Source: Hydrocarboniphaga sp. (GTDB taxonomy: Bacteria; Pseudomonadota; Gammaproteobacteria; Nevskiales; Nevskiaceae). From it: 36,221 bases of DNA. Location of the stretch: NCBI GenBank assembly GCA_023254435.1, contig JALRLM010000468.1:1-36221 (forward strand), written 5' to 3'. A model generated the notes under the pieces. The model had not been told where the DNA came from. It was given only the letters and a program-made list of their open reading frames with translations, and searched no databases. The position numbers and the translations under genes were made by a program. Below, piece after piece: positions 1 through 10,194 of the stretch (positions are counted from its first letter, which is position 1; each line of letters starts with the position of its first letter).

Positions 1-2987
1 CCCGAGCCCGCGCCGGTGGCGATCGCCAGCGGCAGCACGCCCAACGCGAAGGCCAGCGAGGTCATGATGATGGGACGCAGGCGCTGGTGCGCCGCGTGCA
101 CCGTGGCCTCGATCAGGTCCATGCCCTTCTCGACGTTCTCCTTGGCGAACTCCACGATCAGGATCGCGTTCTTGGCCGACAGGCCGATGGTGGTCAGCAG
201 GCCGACCTGGAAGAACACGTCGTTGGACAGACCGCGTAGCAGCGTCGCCAGCACCGCGCCGAACACGCCCAGCGGCACCACCAGCATGACCGCGGCCGGA
301 ATCGACCAGCTCTCGTAGAGCGCCGCCAAACACAGGAACACCACGAGCAGCGACAGCGCGTAAAGCGCCGGCGCCTGATCGCCCGACAGGCGTTCTTCGT
401 ACGACATGCCGGTCCACTCGTAGCTGATGCCGGCCGGCAGCTTGGCGGCCAGGCGTTCCATCGCCGCCATCGCGTCACCGGTGCTGTAGCCGGGCTTGGG
501 CTGGCCGAGAATTTCCACCGACGGCGCGCCGTTGTAGCGGTCGAGCTGCGAGGGGCCGTAGATCCACTCGCCATGCGCGAAGGCCGAGAACGGCACCATG
601 GTGCCGGCCGAGTTGCGCACGAACCAGTCGTTGAGGTTCTCGGGCAGCATGCGCGTGTGCGCGTCGCCCTGCATGTAGACGCGCTTGACGCGGCCACGAT
701 CGATGAAGTCGTTGATGTAGGCCGAACCCCAGGCTGCCGACAGTGTGTCGTTGACCTGGCTCATGGTCAGGCCCAGCGCACTGGCCTTCTCACGATCGAT
801 ATCGATCTTGTATTGCGGCTCGTCGCCCGGTGCGTTGGGACGCACGGCCATCAGCACGGGATCCTTGGCGGCTTCGCCGAGCAGCTGTCCCAGCGCCTGC
901 ATGAGCGCGGTGTGGCCCAGGTTGCCGCGATCGACGAGCTGGAAGTCGAAGCCGGTGGCGTTGCCGAGTTCGAGCACGGCCGGCGGCGCGAACGCGAAGG
1001 CCATGCCGTCCTTGACGATGCCCGACAGGTTCATCATCGCGCGGCCAGCAATGGCGCCGACGCTGTGCTCCTCACCGGGACGCTCGGACCAGTCCTTGAG
1101 CCGCACGAAGGCCATGCCCGAGTTCTGGCCGCGGCCGGCGAAGCTGAAGCCCGACACCGTGAACACGCCCTGCACCGAGTCGCCTTCCTTCTCGAGGAAG
1201 TAGTTGCGGATCTGCTCCAGCGAGGCTTCGGTGCGCGACACCGTCGCACCGGGCGGCGAGCTGACCATGGCGAACATCAGACCCTGGTCTTCATCGGGCA
1301 GGAAGGAGCCGTTGAGACGCGTGAACAGAAAGCCCAGGCCGGCGACGATGATCACGTAGACCAGCAGGTAGCGGCCGGTGCGGCCGACCACGTGGTGGAC
1401 CGCTTTCATGTAGCGGTTGTTGGCGCTGTCGAAACGATCGTTGAACCAGGTGAAGAAGCGAGCCTTCTTGTGGTGCTCGCCCTTGGGCGGCGCCTTCAGC
1501 AGGGTGGCGCACAGCGCCGGCGTGAGCGTTACCGCCACGAGCACCGACAGCACCATCGCCGAGGCAACCGTGATGGCGAACTGGCGATAGATCACGCCCG
1601 TCGATCCGCCGAAGAAGGCCATGGGCATGAACACCGCCGACAGCACCAGGGCGATGCCGATCAGGGCGCCGGTGATCTGCTGCATCGAGCGGCGCGTGGC
1701 TTCACGCGGCGACAGGCCTTCTTCGGCCATCACGCGCTCGACATTCTCGACCACGACGATGGCATCGTCGACGAGCAGGCCGATGGCCAGCACCATGCCG
1801 AACATGGTCAGCGTATTGATGGTGAAGCCGGCGGCGTAGAGGATGGCAAAGGTGCCCAACAGCACCACCGGCACGGCGATGGTCGGAATCAGCGTGGCGC
1901 GGAAGTTCTGCAGGAACAGCAGCATCACCAGGAACACCAGTACCACGGCTTCGCCGAGCGTCTTCACCACTTCTTCGATCGACAGCTTGACGAAGGGCGT
2001 GGTGTCGTAAGGGTAAATCGCCTCGAGCCCGGCCGGGAACAGCGGCTTGAGGCTGTCGACGGTCTCATAAACGGCGGCGACGGTATCGAGCGCATTGGCG
2101 CCCGAGGCCAGCTTGATCGCGATGCCCGAGGCCGGCATGCCGTTGTACTTGGCGGTGAACTGCAGCGACTCGCCGTCGAGCTCGACGCGCGCCACGTCCT
2201 GCAGGCGAACCTGCGAGCCGTCCTGGTTCACGCGCAGCAGCACCCCCTTGAACTGTTCGGGCGTCTGCAGGCGCGTGGGGCCGATGATGGTGGCGTTGAG
2301 CTGCTGGTTGCTCACCGCCGGCAGACCGCCGAGTTCACCCGAGGACAGCTGCACGTTCTGAGCCTGCAGCGCCGTGCGCACGTCGCCGGGCACCAGGCCG
2401 TAGCTGTTGAGCTTGGCGGCGTCGAGCCAGATGCGCATCGCGTACTGGCTGCCGAACAGCTGGAAGTCACCGACGCCCTGGGTGCGGCTCAGCGGATCCT
2501 GTACGCGCGAGGCGATGAAGTCGGCGACGTCGGCCGAGCTCATCTTGCCGTCGGTGGAGACGAAGCCGACCACGACCAGGAAGTTGCGCGTCGCCTTGGC
2601 CACGCGAATACCCTGCTGCTGCACTTCTTGCGGCAGCAGCGGCGTCGCCAGGCTGAGCTTGTTCTGCACCTGCACCTGGGCGATGTCCGGGTCGGTACCC
2701 TGCTTGAAGGTCAGCGTGATCGTCGCCGCGCCGTCCTTGGTGCTGCTCGACGAAAAGTACATGAGTCCGTCGAGCCCGTTCATCTGCTGCTCGATGACCT
2801 GCACCACCGTGCTCTGCACGGTTTCGGCGGAGGCGCCGGGATACGCGACCGTCAGCGAGACGGCCGGCGGCGCGATGGCGGGATACTGCGCAATGGCGAG
2901 ATTGCGGATGGCGAGGCCACCCAGCAGCATCGTCACCAGTGCCAGCACCCACGCGAAGATGGGACGATTGATGAAAAAGGCGGCCAT
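1..2987 (-). CDS. RND efflux transporter inner-membrane permease (AcrB/MexB-like, HAE1 type), 3' end cut by window edge
   Basis: Manual minus-strand translation from ATG at 2987: [58 protein letters not shown]...[26 protein letters not shown]...[16 protein letters not shown]; open to window edge, so absent from the ORF track. Confidence 0.96.
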   Translation of the reverse strand, partial: MAAFFINRPIFAWVLALVTMLLGGLAIRNLAIAQYPAIAPPAVSLTVAYPGASAETVQSTVVQVIEQQMNGLDGLMYFSSSSTKDGAATITLTFKQGTDPDIAQVQVQNKLSLATPLLPQEVQQQGIRVAKATRNFLVVVGFVSTDGKMSSADVADFIASRVQDPLSRTQGVGDFQLFGSQYAMRIWLDAAKLNSYGLVPGDVRTALQAQNVQLSSGELGGLPAVSNQQLNATIIGPTRLQTPEQFKGVLLRVNQDGSQVRLQDVARVELDGESLQFTAKYNGMPASGIAIKLASGANALDTVAAVYETVDSLKPLFPAGLEAIYPYDTTPFVKLSIEEVVKTLGEAVVLVFLVMLLFLQNFRATLIPTIAVPVVLLGTFAILYAAGFTINTLTMFGMVLAIGLLVDDAIVVVENVERVMAEEGLSPREATRRSMQQITGALIGIALVLSAVFMPMAFFGGSTGVIYRQFAITVASAMVLSVLVAVTLTPALCATLLKAPPKGEHHKKARFFTWFNDRFDSANNRYMKAVHHVVGRTGRYLLVYVIIVAGLGFLFTRLNGSFLPDEDQGLMFAMVSSPPGATVSRTEASLEQIRNYFLEKEGDSVQGVFTVSGFSFAGRGQNSGMAFVRLKDWSERPGEEHSVGAIAGRAMMNLSGIVKDGMAFAFAPPAVLELGNATGFDFQLVDRGNLGHTALMQALGQLLGEAAKDPVLMAVRPNAPGDEPQYKIDIDREKASALGLTMSQVNDTLSAAWGSAYINDFIDRGRVKRVYMQGDAHTRMLPENLNDWFVRNSAGTMVPFSAFAHGEWIYGPSQLDRYNGAPSVEILGQPKPGYSTGDAMAAMERLAAKLPAGISYEWTGMSYEERLSGDQAPALYALSLLVVFLCLAALYESWSIPAAVMLVVPLGVFGAVLATLLRGLSNDVFFQVGLLTTIGLSAKNAILIVEFAKENVEKGMDLIEATVHAAHQRLRPIIMTSLAFALGVLPLAIATGAGS

Positions 2988-3000
2988 GGGATCGCCTTCC

Positions 3001-4197
3001 TCAGTGCGCGGCCGCGGCGGGCTGCGCAGCGGGCTTGGCGCCGGGCATCAAGTCCTGGCGCGTGAGTTCCTTGGGCGCCACGGTGGCGCCGGGCCGGGCC
3101 TTCATGATGCCCTGCACGATCACGCGCTCGCCGGCCTTGACGCCGTCGCTGACCAGCCAGTCGGCGCCGATCGCGCGCTCGGTCTTGAGCATGCGCGGCT
3201 GCACCTTGTTATCGGCGCCGACCACCATCGTCGTCGCCTGTCCGCGCGCATCGCGCACCACCGCCTGCTGCGGGACCAGCACGGCGCCGGAGCGCTCACC
3301 CTCTTCGATCTGCGCGTGCACGAACATGCCCGGCAGCAGCAGGCGATCGGGGTTGGGGAACAGCGCGCGCAGCGTCACCGAGCCGGTGGTCGCGTCGACC
3401 GTGACTTCAGAGAACTGCAGCTTGCCGGTTGCCGCGTAGGCCGAACCATCCTCGAGCGTGAGCTTGGCTTCGGCTGCGTCGTCGCCGGCGCGCTTGATTT
3501 CGCCGCTGGCGAGCTGGCGGCGCAGGTTCAGCAGCGTGACGGACGGCTGGGTGGCGTCGACGTAGATGGGGTCGAGTTGCTGCACCACGACCAGGGCATC
3601 GGCCTGGTTGGCCGTCACCAGCGCACCTTCGGTGACCGAGGAGCGACCCGTGCGCCCCGCGATCGGCGACAGCACTTTGGTGTAGGTCAGGTTGATGCGC
3701 GCGGTCTCGACCTGCGCCTTGGCCGACTGCACATCGGCTTCGGCGGACTGCAGGGTGGCCAGCGCATTGTCGACTTCGAGCTTGCTGACCGCATTGGCCT
3801 CGGCCAGCGGGCGATACCGCTCGATGGTCGAGCGCGCCACGGTGACGTTGGCCTCGGCCTTGGCCTGCGCCGCCTGCGCGCTGGACAGCGCGGCCTGGAA
3901 CGGCGCCGGATCGATCTGGTACAGCGGCTCGCCGGCCTTGACTTCTTCACCCTCGGTGAACAGGCGCTTGAGGATCACGCCGTTGACCTGCGGGCGCACG
4001 TCGGCCACGCGGAAGGCCGCGGTCCGGGCCGGCAGATCGGTGCTCAATTTGACCGACTCGGCACTGAGCTTGAAGACGCCGACTTCAGCCGGTGGCGGCG
4101 CGCCGGCCGGACCCTGCTGGGATTCGCCGCCACCGCAGCCGGACATCACGGTCGCCAATAACAGCGCCGCCGCCGGGACAAGAAGTCTGTTCGCCAT
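3001..4197 (-). CDS. RND efflux periplasmic adaptor (AcrA/MexA-like membrane fusion lipoprotein)
   Basis: [24 protein letters not shown] (lipobox) ... [38 protein letters not shown]; immediately upstream of the permease. ATG at 4197 preferred over the track start at 4221. Confidence 0.95.
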   Translation of the reverse strand: MANRLLVPAAALLLATVMSGCGGGESQQGPAGAPPPAEVGVFKLSAESVKLSTDLPARTAAFRVADVRPQVNGVILKRLFTEGEEVKAGEPLYQIDPAPFQAALSSAQAAQAKAEANVTVARSTIERYRPLAEANAVSKLEVDNALATLQSAEADVQSAKAQVETARINLTYTKVLSPIAGRTGRSSVTEGALVTANQADALVVVQQLDPIYVDATQPSVTLLNLRRQLASGEIKRAGDDAAEAKLTLEDGSAYAATGKLQFSEVTVDATTGSVTLRALFPNPDRLLLPGMFVHAQIEEGERSGAVLVPQQAVVRDARGQATTMVVGADNKVQPRMLKTERAIGADWLVSDGVKAGERVIVQGIMKARPGATVAPKELTRQDLMPGAKPAAQPAAAAH

Positions 4198-4214
4198 CTG
4201 TGTTCTTCCCTGTA

Positions 4215-4238
4215 ATTCCAATATAAAATTATTGGAAT
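4215..4238. promoter_or_regulatory. Perfect 9-bp inverted repeat ATTCCAATA-taaaat-TATTGGAAT, candidate operator of the efflux operon
   Basis: Read directly; about 17 nt upstream of the AcrA-like start codon, in the TetR/efflux intergenic region. Confidence 0.55.
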
Positions 4239-4320
4239 CAATGTGTTGTGACGGATCTGCCGCCGTTGTGGCGCGGACGTCTGGTATTGCCGAGGACTCC
4301 CAATCGGCTCGATCAGGAGT

Positions 4321-4340
4321 TAGAATGAGCGTTCATTTTA
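4321..4340. promoter_or_regulatory. 20-bp near-palindrome TAGAATGAGCGTTCATTTTA, candidate TetR-family operator
   Basis: 8 of 10 base pairs symmetric; lies between the efflux operon and the divergent TetR gene. Confidence 0.5.
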
Positions 4341-4439
4341 GTAAGGCGCATGCGAAATTGGCAACTCAGCCGATCGCCTTGACCTCCCGCTGATGCCGGC
4401 CTCGAGGCCGGCGGGCGGATGACGCCGAGAGGAGTGGTA

Positions 4440-5036
4440 ATGGAGACGACGGACAACAAACGGGGAGCTTCCCGCAGACGGCAGGTGGTCGAAGCCGCGC
4501 TGCGTTGTTTCGAGGAAAACGGCTTCCACAAGACCAGCATGGCCGAGATTTCCGAAGCGGCCGGCATGAGCGTCGGGCACATTTATCATTACTTTCCGGG
4601 CAAGGAGGCGCTGATCGCGGCCATCGTCGAATTACATGTCGACCAAGCCTTCGAGCACATGAACGAAGCGGCCCGCCAGAAGGGAACGCTCTACGACGTG
4701 CTGCTGGTGCGGGTCTGCGAGCACCTGGACAAGGCCAAGCGCATCAAGGACCGCGCGGCCTACTTCGAAGTTCTGGCCGAATGCGAGCGCAACCCCAAGA
4801 TTCGCGACATCATCCATAAGGCCGATGTCAGGATGATGGAGCGCCAGCGCGAGCTGTTCCGCGAGCTGGAGCCAACCGCCGCGCAGCTGTCCGATGCCGA
4901 GATCGACGCCCGGCTCGAGACCTTCAATGCCCTGCTGCTGGGCCTGATCCGCCGCGACCTCACTGACGATGGCGCCTGCGACGAGCTGCTGCGCCAGACC
5001 GTGGAGCGCGTGCTGCTCTACCTCATCAAGGGCTGA
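4440..5036 (+). CDS. TetR/AcrR family transcriptional regulator
   Basis: N-terminal HTH: RRRQVVEAALRCFEENGFHKTSMAEISEAAGMSVGHIYHYFPGKEALIAAIVE; divergent to RND operon; RBS-like gagaggagtgg before ATG at 4440. Confidence 0.95.
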   Translation: METTDNKRGASRRRQVVEAALRCFEENGFHKTSMAEISEAAGMSVGHIYHYFPGKEALIAAIVELHVDQAFEHMNEAARQKGTLYDVLLVRVCEHLDKAKRIKDRAAYFEVLAECERNPKIRDIIHKADVRMMERQRELFRELEPTAAQLSDAEIDARLETFNALLLGLIRRDLTDDGACDELLRQTVERVLLYLIKG

Positions 5037-5042
5037 GCCGCT

Positions 5043-5456
5043 TCAGCCACGAGGCACCACCGCCAGCGTGCAGCGCGAGATGCAGACGGCCTTGCCCTGC
5101 TCATCGCGGATGTCGATGGCCCAGACCTGCGTGCGACGTCCGACGTGCACCGGCGTCGCGGTGCCGATCACCCAGCCCGAGCGCACGCCGCGCAGATGGT
5201 TGGCGTTGATCTCCACGCCCACCACCATTTCGCCCTCGCCGACATTGAGCTGGCCGGCGATCGAGGCCAGCGTCTCCGCCAGAGCCACCGAAGCGCCGCC
5301 GTGGAGCAGGCCGAAGGGCTGGTGCGTGCGCTTGTCCACGGGCATGCGAGCGACCACGCGCTCGCGGTCGTAGGCGGTCACTTCGATGCCCAGCGCGCCG
5401 AGCAGGGTGTCGGTCAGCGCGAGCGGGGACTTGATCGGGTTGGCGGGCGAGGTCAT
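5043..5456 (-). CDS. Hotdog-fold thioesterase (PaaI / MenI-like acyl-CoA thioesterase)
   Basis: FGLLHGGASVALAETLASIAGQLNVGEG...VGVEINANHLRGVRSGWVIGTATPVHVGRRTQVWAIDIRDEQGKAVCISRCTLAV. Confidence 0.93.
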   Translation of the reverse strand: MTSPANPIKSPLALTDTLLGALGIEVTAYDRERVVARMPVDKRTHQPFGLLHGGASVALAETLASIAGQLNVGEGEMVVGVEINANHLRGVRSGWVIGTATPVHVGRRTQVWAIDIRDEQGKAVCISRCTLAVVPRG

Positions 5457-5581
5457 GGCGTCTCGATGGCAGAAAGGTCGTCACCCAGCTTAGGCGTTTG
5501 GCGGCACTCGTGCCGCAGGCGAGGTGGTATCGGTTCGGCCGTGGTAACCGAATCGGCAGGGTGAAGCCCAGGCCGATGTCC

Positions 5582-6079
5582 TCAGTAAGTCGCCGTGCCG
5601 AGCTTCTGCCGGCTGCGGGCGGCCCGCTCCAGTGCGGGCCGCAGCGTCGCGTAGACCAGCAGCAGGCCGAACGGCGCCACGAGGGCCCAGGCGCCGACGC
5701 CGCCGAGCGCGGTCCAGCCGAAATCGCGCAGGCTCGCCAGCGGATCGGCCGCGATACGCTGCTGCAGTTCGGACAGGGACAGGCTCAGCTGCGGAGCGCC
5801 CAGCCATTCGCCGGCCTTCAGAAACGGCAGGATCAGCAGCAGCTGCAGGCCCGACAGCAGGTAGTTCACGAACTGCATGAGCGGATGATTGAGCCTGAGC
5901 GCGCTGCCCGCGAGCAGGCACAGCAGCGTGGTGGCGCCCAGTACCGGCAACACCGCGATGACCGAGGCCACGGCCACCGTCAGCGCGAGCTTGTGCGGTG
6001 TCGCTCCCTGGCGCAACTGGGCGACGACCAGGCCGCGAGCGCGCGCCCACAGGCCGGACCCTTGCGCGTCTGCGACCAT
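5582..6079 (-). CDS. DUF2062-type integral membrane protein
   Basis: LRQGATPHKLALTVAVASVIAVLPVLGATTLLCLLAGSALRLNHPLMQFVNYLLSGLQLLLILPFLKAGEWLGAP; ATG at 6079, 2 nt after the upstream stop codon. Confidence 0.75.
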   Translation of the reverse strand: MVADAQGSGLWARARGLVVAQLRQGATPHKLALTVAVASVIAVLPVLGATTLLCLLAGSALRLNHPLMQFVNYLLSGLQLLLILPFLKAGEWLGAPQLSLSLSELQQRIAADPLASLRDFGWTALGGVGAWALVAPFGLLLVYATLRPALERAARSRQKLGTATY

Positions 6080-6081
6080 GC

Positions 6082-7350
6082 TCAGCCGGGTTTGACGAGA
6101 TTGATCTGCATGAGGTCGATGCTGCCGACCCGGAAGCCGCATTCGCAATAGGACAGGTAGTAGCGCCACATGCGCAGGAAGCGCTCGTCGAAGCGATGCA
6201 CCACGGCATCGCGCACGGCGAGCACGTTGCGATGCCAGTGTGCGAGCGTTTCGGCGTAGTCCAGCGCGTGGAAGCGCGGATCCTCGGGCACCAGACCGGC
6301 GCTCATCGCCAGATCCTGGAAGCGGCCCGGAGGACACAGCATGCCGCCCGGAAAGATGTACTTCTGGATGAAATCGCGCTTGCTGCGGTAATGCTCGAAC
6401 AGTTCGGCGCTGATGGTGATGCCCTGGATCGCCGCGCGACCGCCCGGCACCAGCGCCCTGGCGATGGCGCCGAAGTAGGCGGGCCAGTAGGCCTCGCCGA
6501 CGGCCTCGTACATTTCGATCGAGACCACGCGGTCGTACTGCGCGTCGATGTCGCGATAGTCGCGGATCTCGAACTCCACGAGATGCCCGACACCGGCGGC
6601 CTGCGCGCGGGCTCGCGCTTCTTCGAGCTGTTCGCGCGACAGCGTGATCGAGTGCACGCGGCAGCCGTAATGCTGCGCGGCGTGAATGGCGAAGCCGCCC
6701 CAGCCCGAACCGATCTCCAGCACGCGCTGGCCTGCCGACAGCTGCAGGCGTTCGGCCATCAGGCGGAACTTGTTGAGCGAGGCCTCGTGCAGGCTTTGCT
6801 CGGGCGTGGCGAACACGGCGCTGGAATACGCCAGCGTGTCGTCGAGCCAGAGCTTGTAGAAATCGTTGCCGAGATCGTAGTGATGCTCGATGTTGGCCTT
6901 GGCACCACGCCGCGAATTGGCACGCCGTCGATGCTGCAGCCAGCCGTAGACGCGTCCCAGCCAGTTGAACTCGAACGGGCCCTTGTAATACGGCTCGTTG
7001 AGATACATGACCATGAGCAGGCGCGTCAGGTCGGGCGAGTCCCAGCAGCCCGCGAGATAGGCATCGCCGAAGCCCACTTCGCCACCGCGCAGCACGTGAT
7101 GGATGATGCGGGCATCGTGGATGAGCAGCACGCCATGCGGCCCCGGCTCGCTGCCGCGAAAGCCGCGCAGCTCGCCATTGGGCAGGCGAACATCGAGGCT
7201 GCCGATGCGTAGTCCGCGCAGCATGTACAGCAGCACGCGCAGGCCGGGTGTCACCGCACCTGCATTGGCGTTGTTCGCGTTCGACAACAGATCGGCCGGA
7301 ATGCCGTCGCGTCCGTCGTTCATTGCGCTGCCCCTGTCGTTGTTGTTCAC
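6082..7350 (-). CDS. cfa: Cyclopropane-fatty-acyl-phospholipid synthase family SAM methyltransferase
   Basis: NIEHHYDLGNDFYKLWLDDTLAYSSAVF...LEIGSGWGGFAIHAAQHYGCRVHSITLSREQ...FIQKYIFPGGMLC; GTG start overlaps the upstream TGA (GTGA). Confidence 0.95.
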   Translation of the reverse strand: MNNNDRGSAMNDGRDGIPADLLSNANNANAGAVTPGLRVLLYMLRGLRIGSLDVRLPNGELRGFRGSEPGPHGVLLIHDARIIHHVLRGGEVGFGDAYLAGCWDSPDLTRLLMVMYLNEPYYKGPFEFNWLGRVYGWLQHRRRANSRRGAKANIEHHYDLGNDFYKLWLDDTLAYSSAVFATPEQSLHEASLNKFRLMAERLQLSAGQRVLEIGSGWGGFAIHAAQHYGCRVHSITLSREQLEEARARAQAAGVGHLVEFEIRDYRDIDAQYDRVVSIEMYEAVGEAYWPAYFGAIARALVPGGRAAIQGITISAELFEHYRSKRDFIQKYIFPGGMLCPPGRFQDLAMSAGLVPEDPRFHALDYAETLAHWHRNVLAVRDAVVHRFDERFLRMWRYYLSYCECGFRVGSIDLMQINLVKPG

Positions 7351-8123
7351 GTCATGTCGGTGGATGGCGGTGGCGGTTTGGAATGAAAGCGGCCCCCACG
7401 CAGCCAGATGATGAGCGCCTGCCAGTGAATGCCCGCGACCACCTTGAGCGTCATCCAGGGCATGCGCAGCACCTGCAGCAGCAATTCGCGATCGTTCAGT
7501 TCACGCCGCTCGCCGGACAGCGTGGCATCGAGTATCGGCAAGCCCTCGCGCGACTCGTGGATCACCACGCGCAGGCGCTCACCGGGCTCGTGCAGCTCGA
7601 ACTCGTAGCGTCCCAGCAGATCGAAGAACGGCGACACGTGAAAGCATTTGTCCTTGCCCTGCCGCAGAGGATACGCGCCACCATCGGCGGTGGATGCAGC
7701 CGGGAGCAGATAGCCATGCGTTTCGCCGAAAGTGTTGTGCACTTCGGCGATGACCGCGCGCAGCGAGCCGTCGGCGTGCTCGCAATCCCACAGGTTGATC
7801 GGATTGAAGGCGTAGCCCAGCAATCGCGGCAGCGTCAGCAGGCGGATGCGGCCACCGTCGAGCTCGATGCCGGCCCGGCGCAGATGCTGCTCCACCCAGG
7901 GCCGCAAGGATCCGCGGCTGCGGGCACCGTAGTCGCGATCGTGCAGCGACAGCAGGTTGAATCGATTGCGCGAGAAGACTCGTAGCGAGGCGCCGAGCTC
8001 GTCGATGCGGTCGATGTCGATCAGCAGATAGAACAGCCGGTACACGAAGCGATACAGCGGCGGCACGCGGCGCCGGTGCATGAGCTGCACGCGATAAAGC
8101 CAGCCGGCGGCGTCGCTCACCAT
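7347..8123 (-). CDS. DUF1365 family protein
   Basis: YRVQLMHRRRVPPLYRFVYRLFYLLIDIDRIDEL...LLGYAFNPINLWDCEHADG...VIAEVHNTFGETHGYLL; sits between FAD oxidoreductase and cfa, as in the conserved arrangement. Confidence 0.9.
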   Translation of the reverse strand: MVSDAAGWLYRVQLMHRRRVPPLYRFVYRLFYLLIDIDRIDELGASLRVFSRNRFNLLSLHDRDYGARSRGSLRPWVEQHLRRAGIELDGGRIRLLTLPRLLGYAFNPINLWDCEHADGSLRAVIAEVHNTFGETHGYLLPAASTADGGAYPLRQGKDKCFHVSPFFDLLGRYEFELHEPGERLRVVIHESREGLPILDATLSGERRELNDRELLLQVLRMPWMTLKVVAGIHWQALIIWLRGGRFHSKPPPPSTDMT

Positions 8124-9394
8124 TGTGCCCAGGCCGGCAGGCAGTCGCGGTCTAGCGCGGCGACCGCGCGCAGGCCCGAAGTGAAGCCGTCCTCGTGAAA
8201 GCCGTAGCGCGTCCACGCGCCCGCCCAATGCACACGGCGCCGGCCCTGTATGGCCGGCAGTGCCTGCTGCGCGGCGATCGCGGCGGCGTCGTAGACCGGA
8301 TGCCGGTAGCGCCTGCGGTAAAGCACGGTATCGGCGCGCGGCTCGTGCGGGGGATTCAGCGACACGATGTACTGGCGCGGCCCCGGCAGGTTCTGCAGGC
8401 GGTTCATCCAGTAGCTGACGCCGATGGGATCGTCGCTGAGCCCGTCCCGCACCAGCAGCGCGTTCCAGGCCGACCAGGCGCGGCGGCGGCGCGGCATCAG
8501 CGTGGTGTCGGTATGCAGCCAGGCGTCGTTGTCGGCATAGCGGATGGCGCCGAGCACGCCGCGCTCGACCTCGTCGGCATCGGCGAGCAGGGCCAGCGCC
8601 TGGTCGCCGTGCGTGGCGCAGATCGCCGCATCGAAGCGCTGCAGGCCGGCATCGGTCTGCACGTCGACACCGTCGGGAAGCCGGCGCAAGGCGCGCACCG
8701 GAGCGTTCAGATGCAGGCGGCCATCGAGCTGCGCCAGCACGCGATCGACATAGCGCTGCGAACCGCCCGTGACGGTCTGCCACTGCGGCCGCTCGTAGAC
8801 GTTGAGCAGGCCGTGGCTGTCGAAGAAGCGCGCGAAGAAGCGCAGCGGGAACGCCATCACGCCGCGCGTCGACGTGCTCCAGATCGGCCCGGCCATGGCG
8901 GCGACGTAGCGCACGCGCAGCGCCATCGGATAGCGCTCGCGCTCCAGGAATTCGCCCAGCGTGATGTCGGGCAAGCGGTCTTCGGCCAGCAGCTGCTTCA
9001 CCTGTTTGTTGAAGCGCAGCACCGCCAGCAACATGCGGATGTGCGTGGGCGAGAGCGCAAGCGATGGCTGCGCGAAGATCTTGGCCAGGTTCTCGTCGCC
9101 GGCCCACTCGACGCGGCCGTTCTCCACCGTGACGCCCAGCGACATGTCGGTGTTCTGGCGCGAGATACCGAGCTCGTCGAGAAACGGATAGAAGTTCGGG
9201 TAGTTGAGCGGATTGCAGACGATGAAGCCGGTATCGATGGCGAGCCGGCCGCCACGGCCGTCGTCGACCTCGACGGTGTTGGTGTGGCCGCCGGCGCGTG
9301 CCTCGGCCTCGAACAGCGTGATCTCGTGCCGCTTCGACAGGTAGTGGGCGGCGCCGAGCCCGCTGATGCCGCTGCCGATGACCGCGATCTTCAT
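8117..9394 (-). CDS. NAD(P)/FAD-dependent amine-oxidase-like flavoprotein
   Basis: MKIAVIGSGISGLGAAHYLSKRHEITLFEAEARAGGHTNTVEVDDGRGGRLAIDTGFIVCNPLNYPNF; dinucleotide-binding GxGxxG; C-term VHWAGAWTRYGFHEDGFTSGLRAV. Confidence 0.94.
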   Translation of the reverse strand: MKIAVIGSGISGLGAAHYLSKRHEITLFEAEARAGGHTNTVEVDDGRGGRLAIDTGFIVCNPLNYPNFYPFLDELGISRQNTDMSLGVTVENGRVEWAGDENLAKIFAQPSLALSPTHIRMLLAVLRFNKQVKQLLAEDRLPDITLGEFLERERYPMALRVRYVAAMAGPIWSTSTRGVMAFPLRFFARFFDSHGLLNVYERPQWQTVTGGSQRYVDRVLAQLDGRLHLNAPVRALRRLPDGVDVQTDAGLQRFDAAICATHGDQALALLADADEVERGVLGAIRYADNDAWLHTDTTLMPRRRRAWSAWNALLVRDGLSDDPIGVSYWMNRLQNLPGPRQYIVSLNPPHEPRADTVLYRRRYRHPVYDAAAIAAQQALPAIQGRRRVHWAGAWTRYGFHEDGFTSGLRAVAALDRDCLPAWAQW

Positions 9395-9407
9395 TGTGAT
9401 TATTTAT

Positions 9408-9439
9408 TGATCAAATTCGTTGTTGAGGCGATTTGATCA
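9408..9439. promoter_or_regulatory. Inverted repeat TGATCAAAT-N14-ATTTGATCA upstream of the lipid-modification operon
   Basis: Perfect 9-bp arms, 13 nt upstream of the FAD oxidoreductase start codon. Confidence 0.5.
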
Positions 9440-9507
9440 CGAATCGCCGCCGATGTGCAGGCTTACGACCCCGCGGCGCGGTCGGATGCAGCCCTGCCGG
9501 GCCGAGT

Positions 9508-10194
9508 TCAGCCCTTTGTGAGCAGCGGTTGCAGGCTGCGCCAGACCGCATCGGTCATCGCCGGCTGCGAGCCTGCGGTCGGGTGGATGCCGTCGTCCTG
9601 GAAGGCGCCGGGCTGGCCGACGATGCTGGCCAGGAAAAACGGCACCACGCCGGCGCCGTGCGCGTCGGCTACCTGCCGGAAGCTGTCGGTGAAGCCTTTG
9701 GTATAGGCTGCGCCGTAGTTGGGCGGAATCATCATCTCGAGCAGCATCACCTGCGCGCCGGCGGCCTTCGAAAGCTCCACGAGCCTGCCGAGGTTGTCGC
9801 GCATGGCCTTCAGCGGCAGCCCACGCAGGCCGTCGTTGCCGCCGAGTTCGATCAGAACGATCTGCGGTTTGTTACGGTCCAAGGCGGCGGGCAGGCGGGC
9901 CAGTCCGCCCGAGGTGGTGTCGCCCGAGAGGCTGGCATTGGCGACGCGATGCGCAAAGCCTTCGGCCTTGAGCTTGTTCTGCAACAGCGACACCCAACCC
10001 GATTGCGCGTCCAGGCCGTAGCCGGCGGACAGGCTGTCGCCGAGCACGAGGATGGTCGGTATGACGGCAGCCGATGTTTCGGCCCGCGCCATCACGGGCG
10101 CGCAGGCCCACCACAGCGACAGACAAAGGATCAGGATGAGCGAGCGCGAGCTTGAGGCAGGACTCGAATCGGATGTGAAGGCGGGGCGAGGCAT
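9508..10194 (-). CDS. tesA: GDSL/SGNH arylesterase, TesA-type multifunctional acyl-CoA thioesterase I
   Basis: Signal peptide then TILVLGDSLSAGYGLDAQSGWVSLLQ...ASLSGDTTSGGLARLPAAL...VLIELGGNDGLRG...DDGIHPTAGSQPAM. Confidence 0.94.
   Translation of the reverse strand: MPRPAFTSDSSPASSSRSLILILCLSLWWACAPVMARAETSAAVIPTILVLGDSLSAGYGLDAQSGWVSLLQNKLKAEGFAHRVANASLSGDTTSGGLARLPAALDRNKPQIVLIELGGNDGLRGLPLKAMRDNLGRLVELSKAAGAQVMLLEMMIPPNYGAAYTKGFTDSFRQVADAHGAGVVPFFLASIVGQPGAFQDDGIHPTAGSQPAMTDAVWRSLQPLLTKG

Noticed and set aside
573-4161. 830-aa and 584-aa plus-strand ORFs opposite the RND genes
   Set aside because: Antisense to unmistakable AcrB and AcrA homologues; composition artefact.
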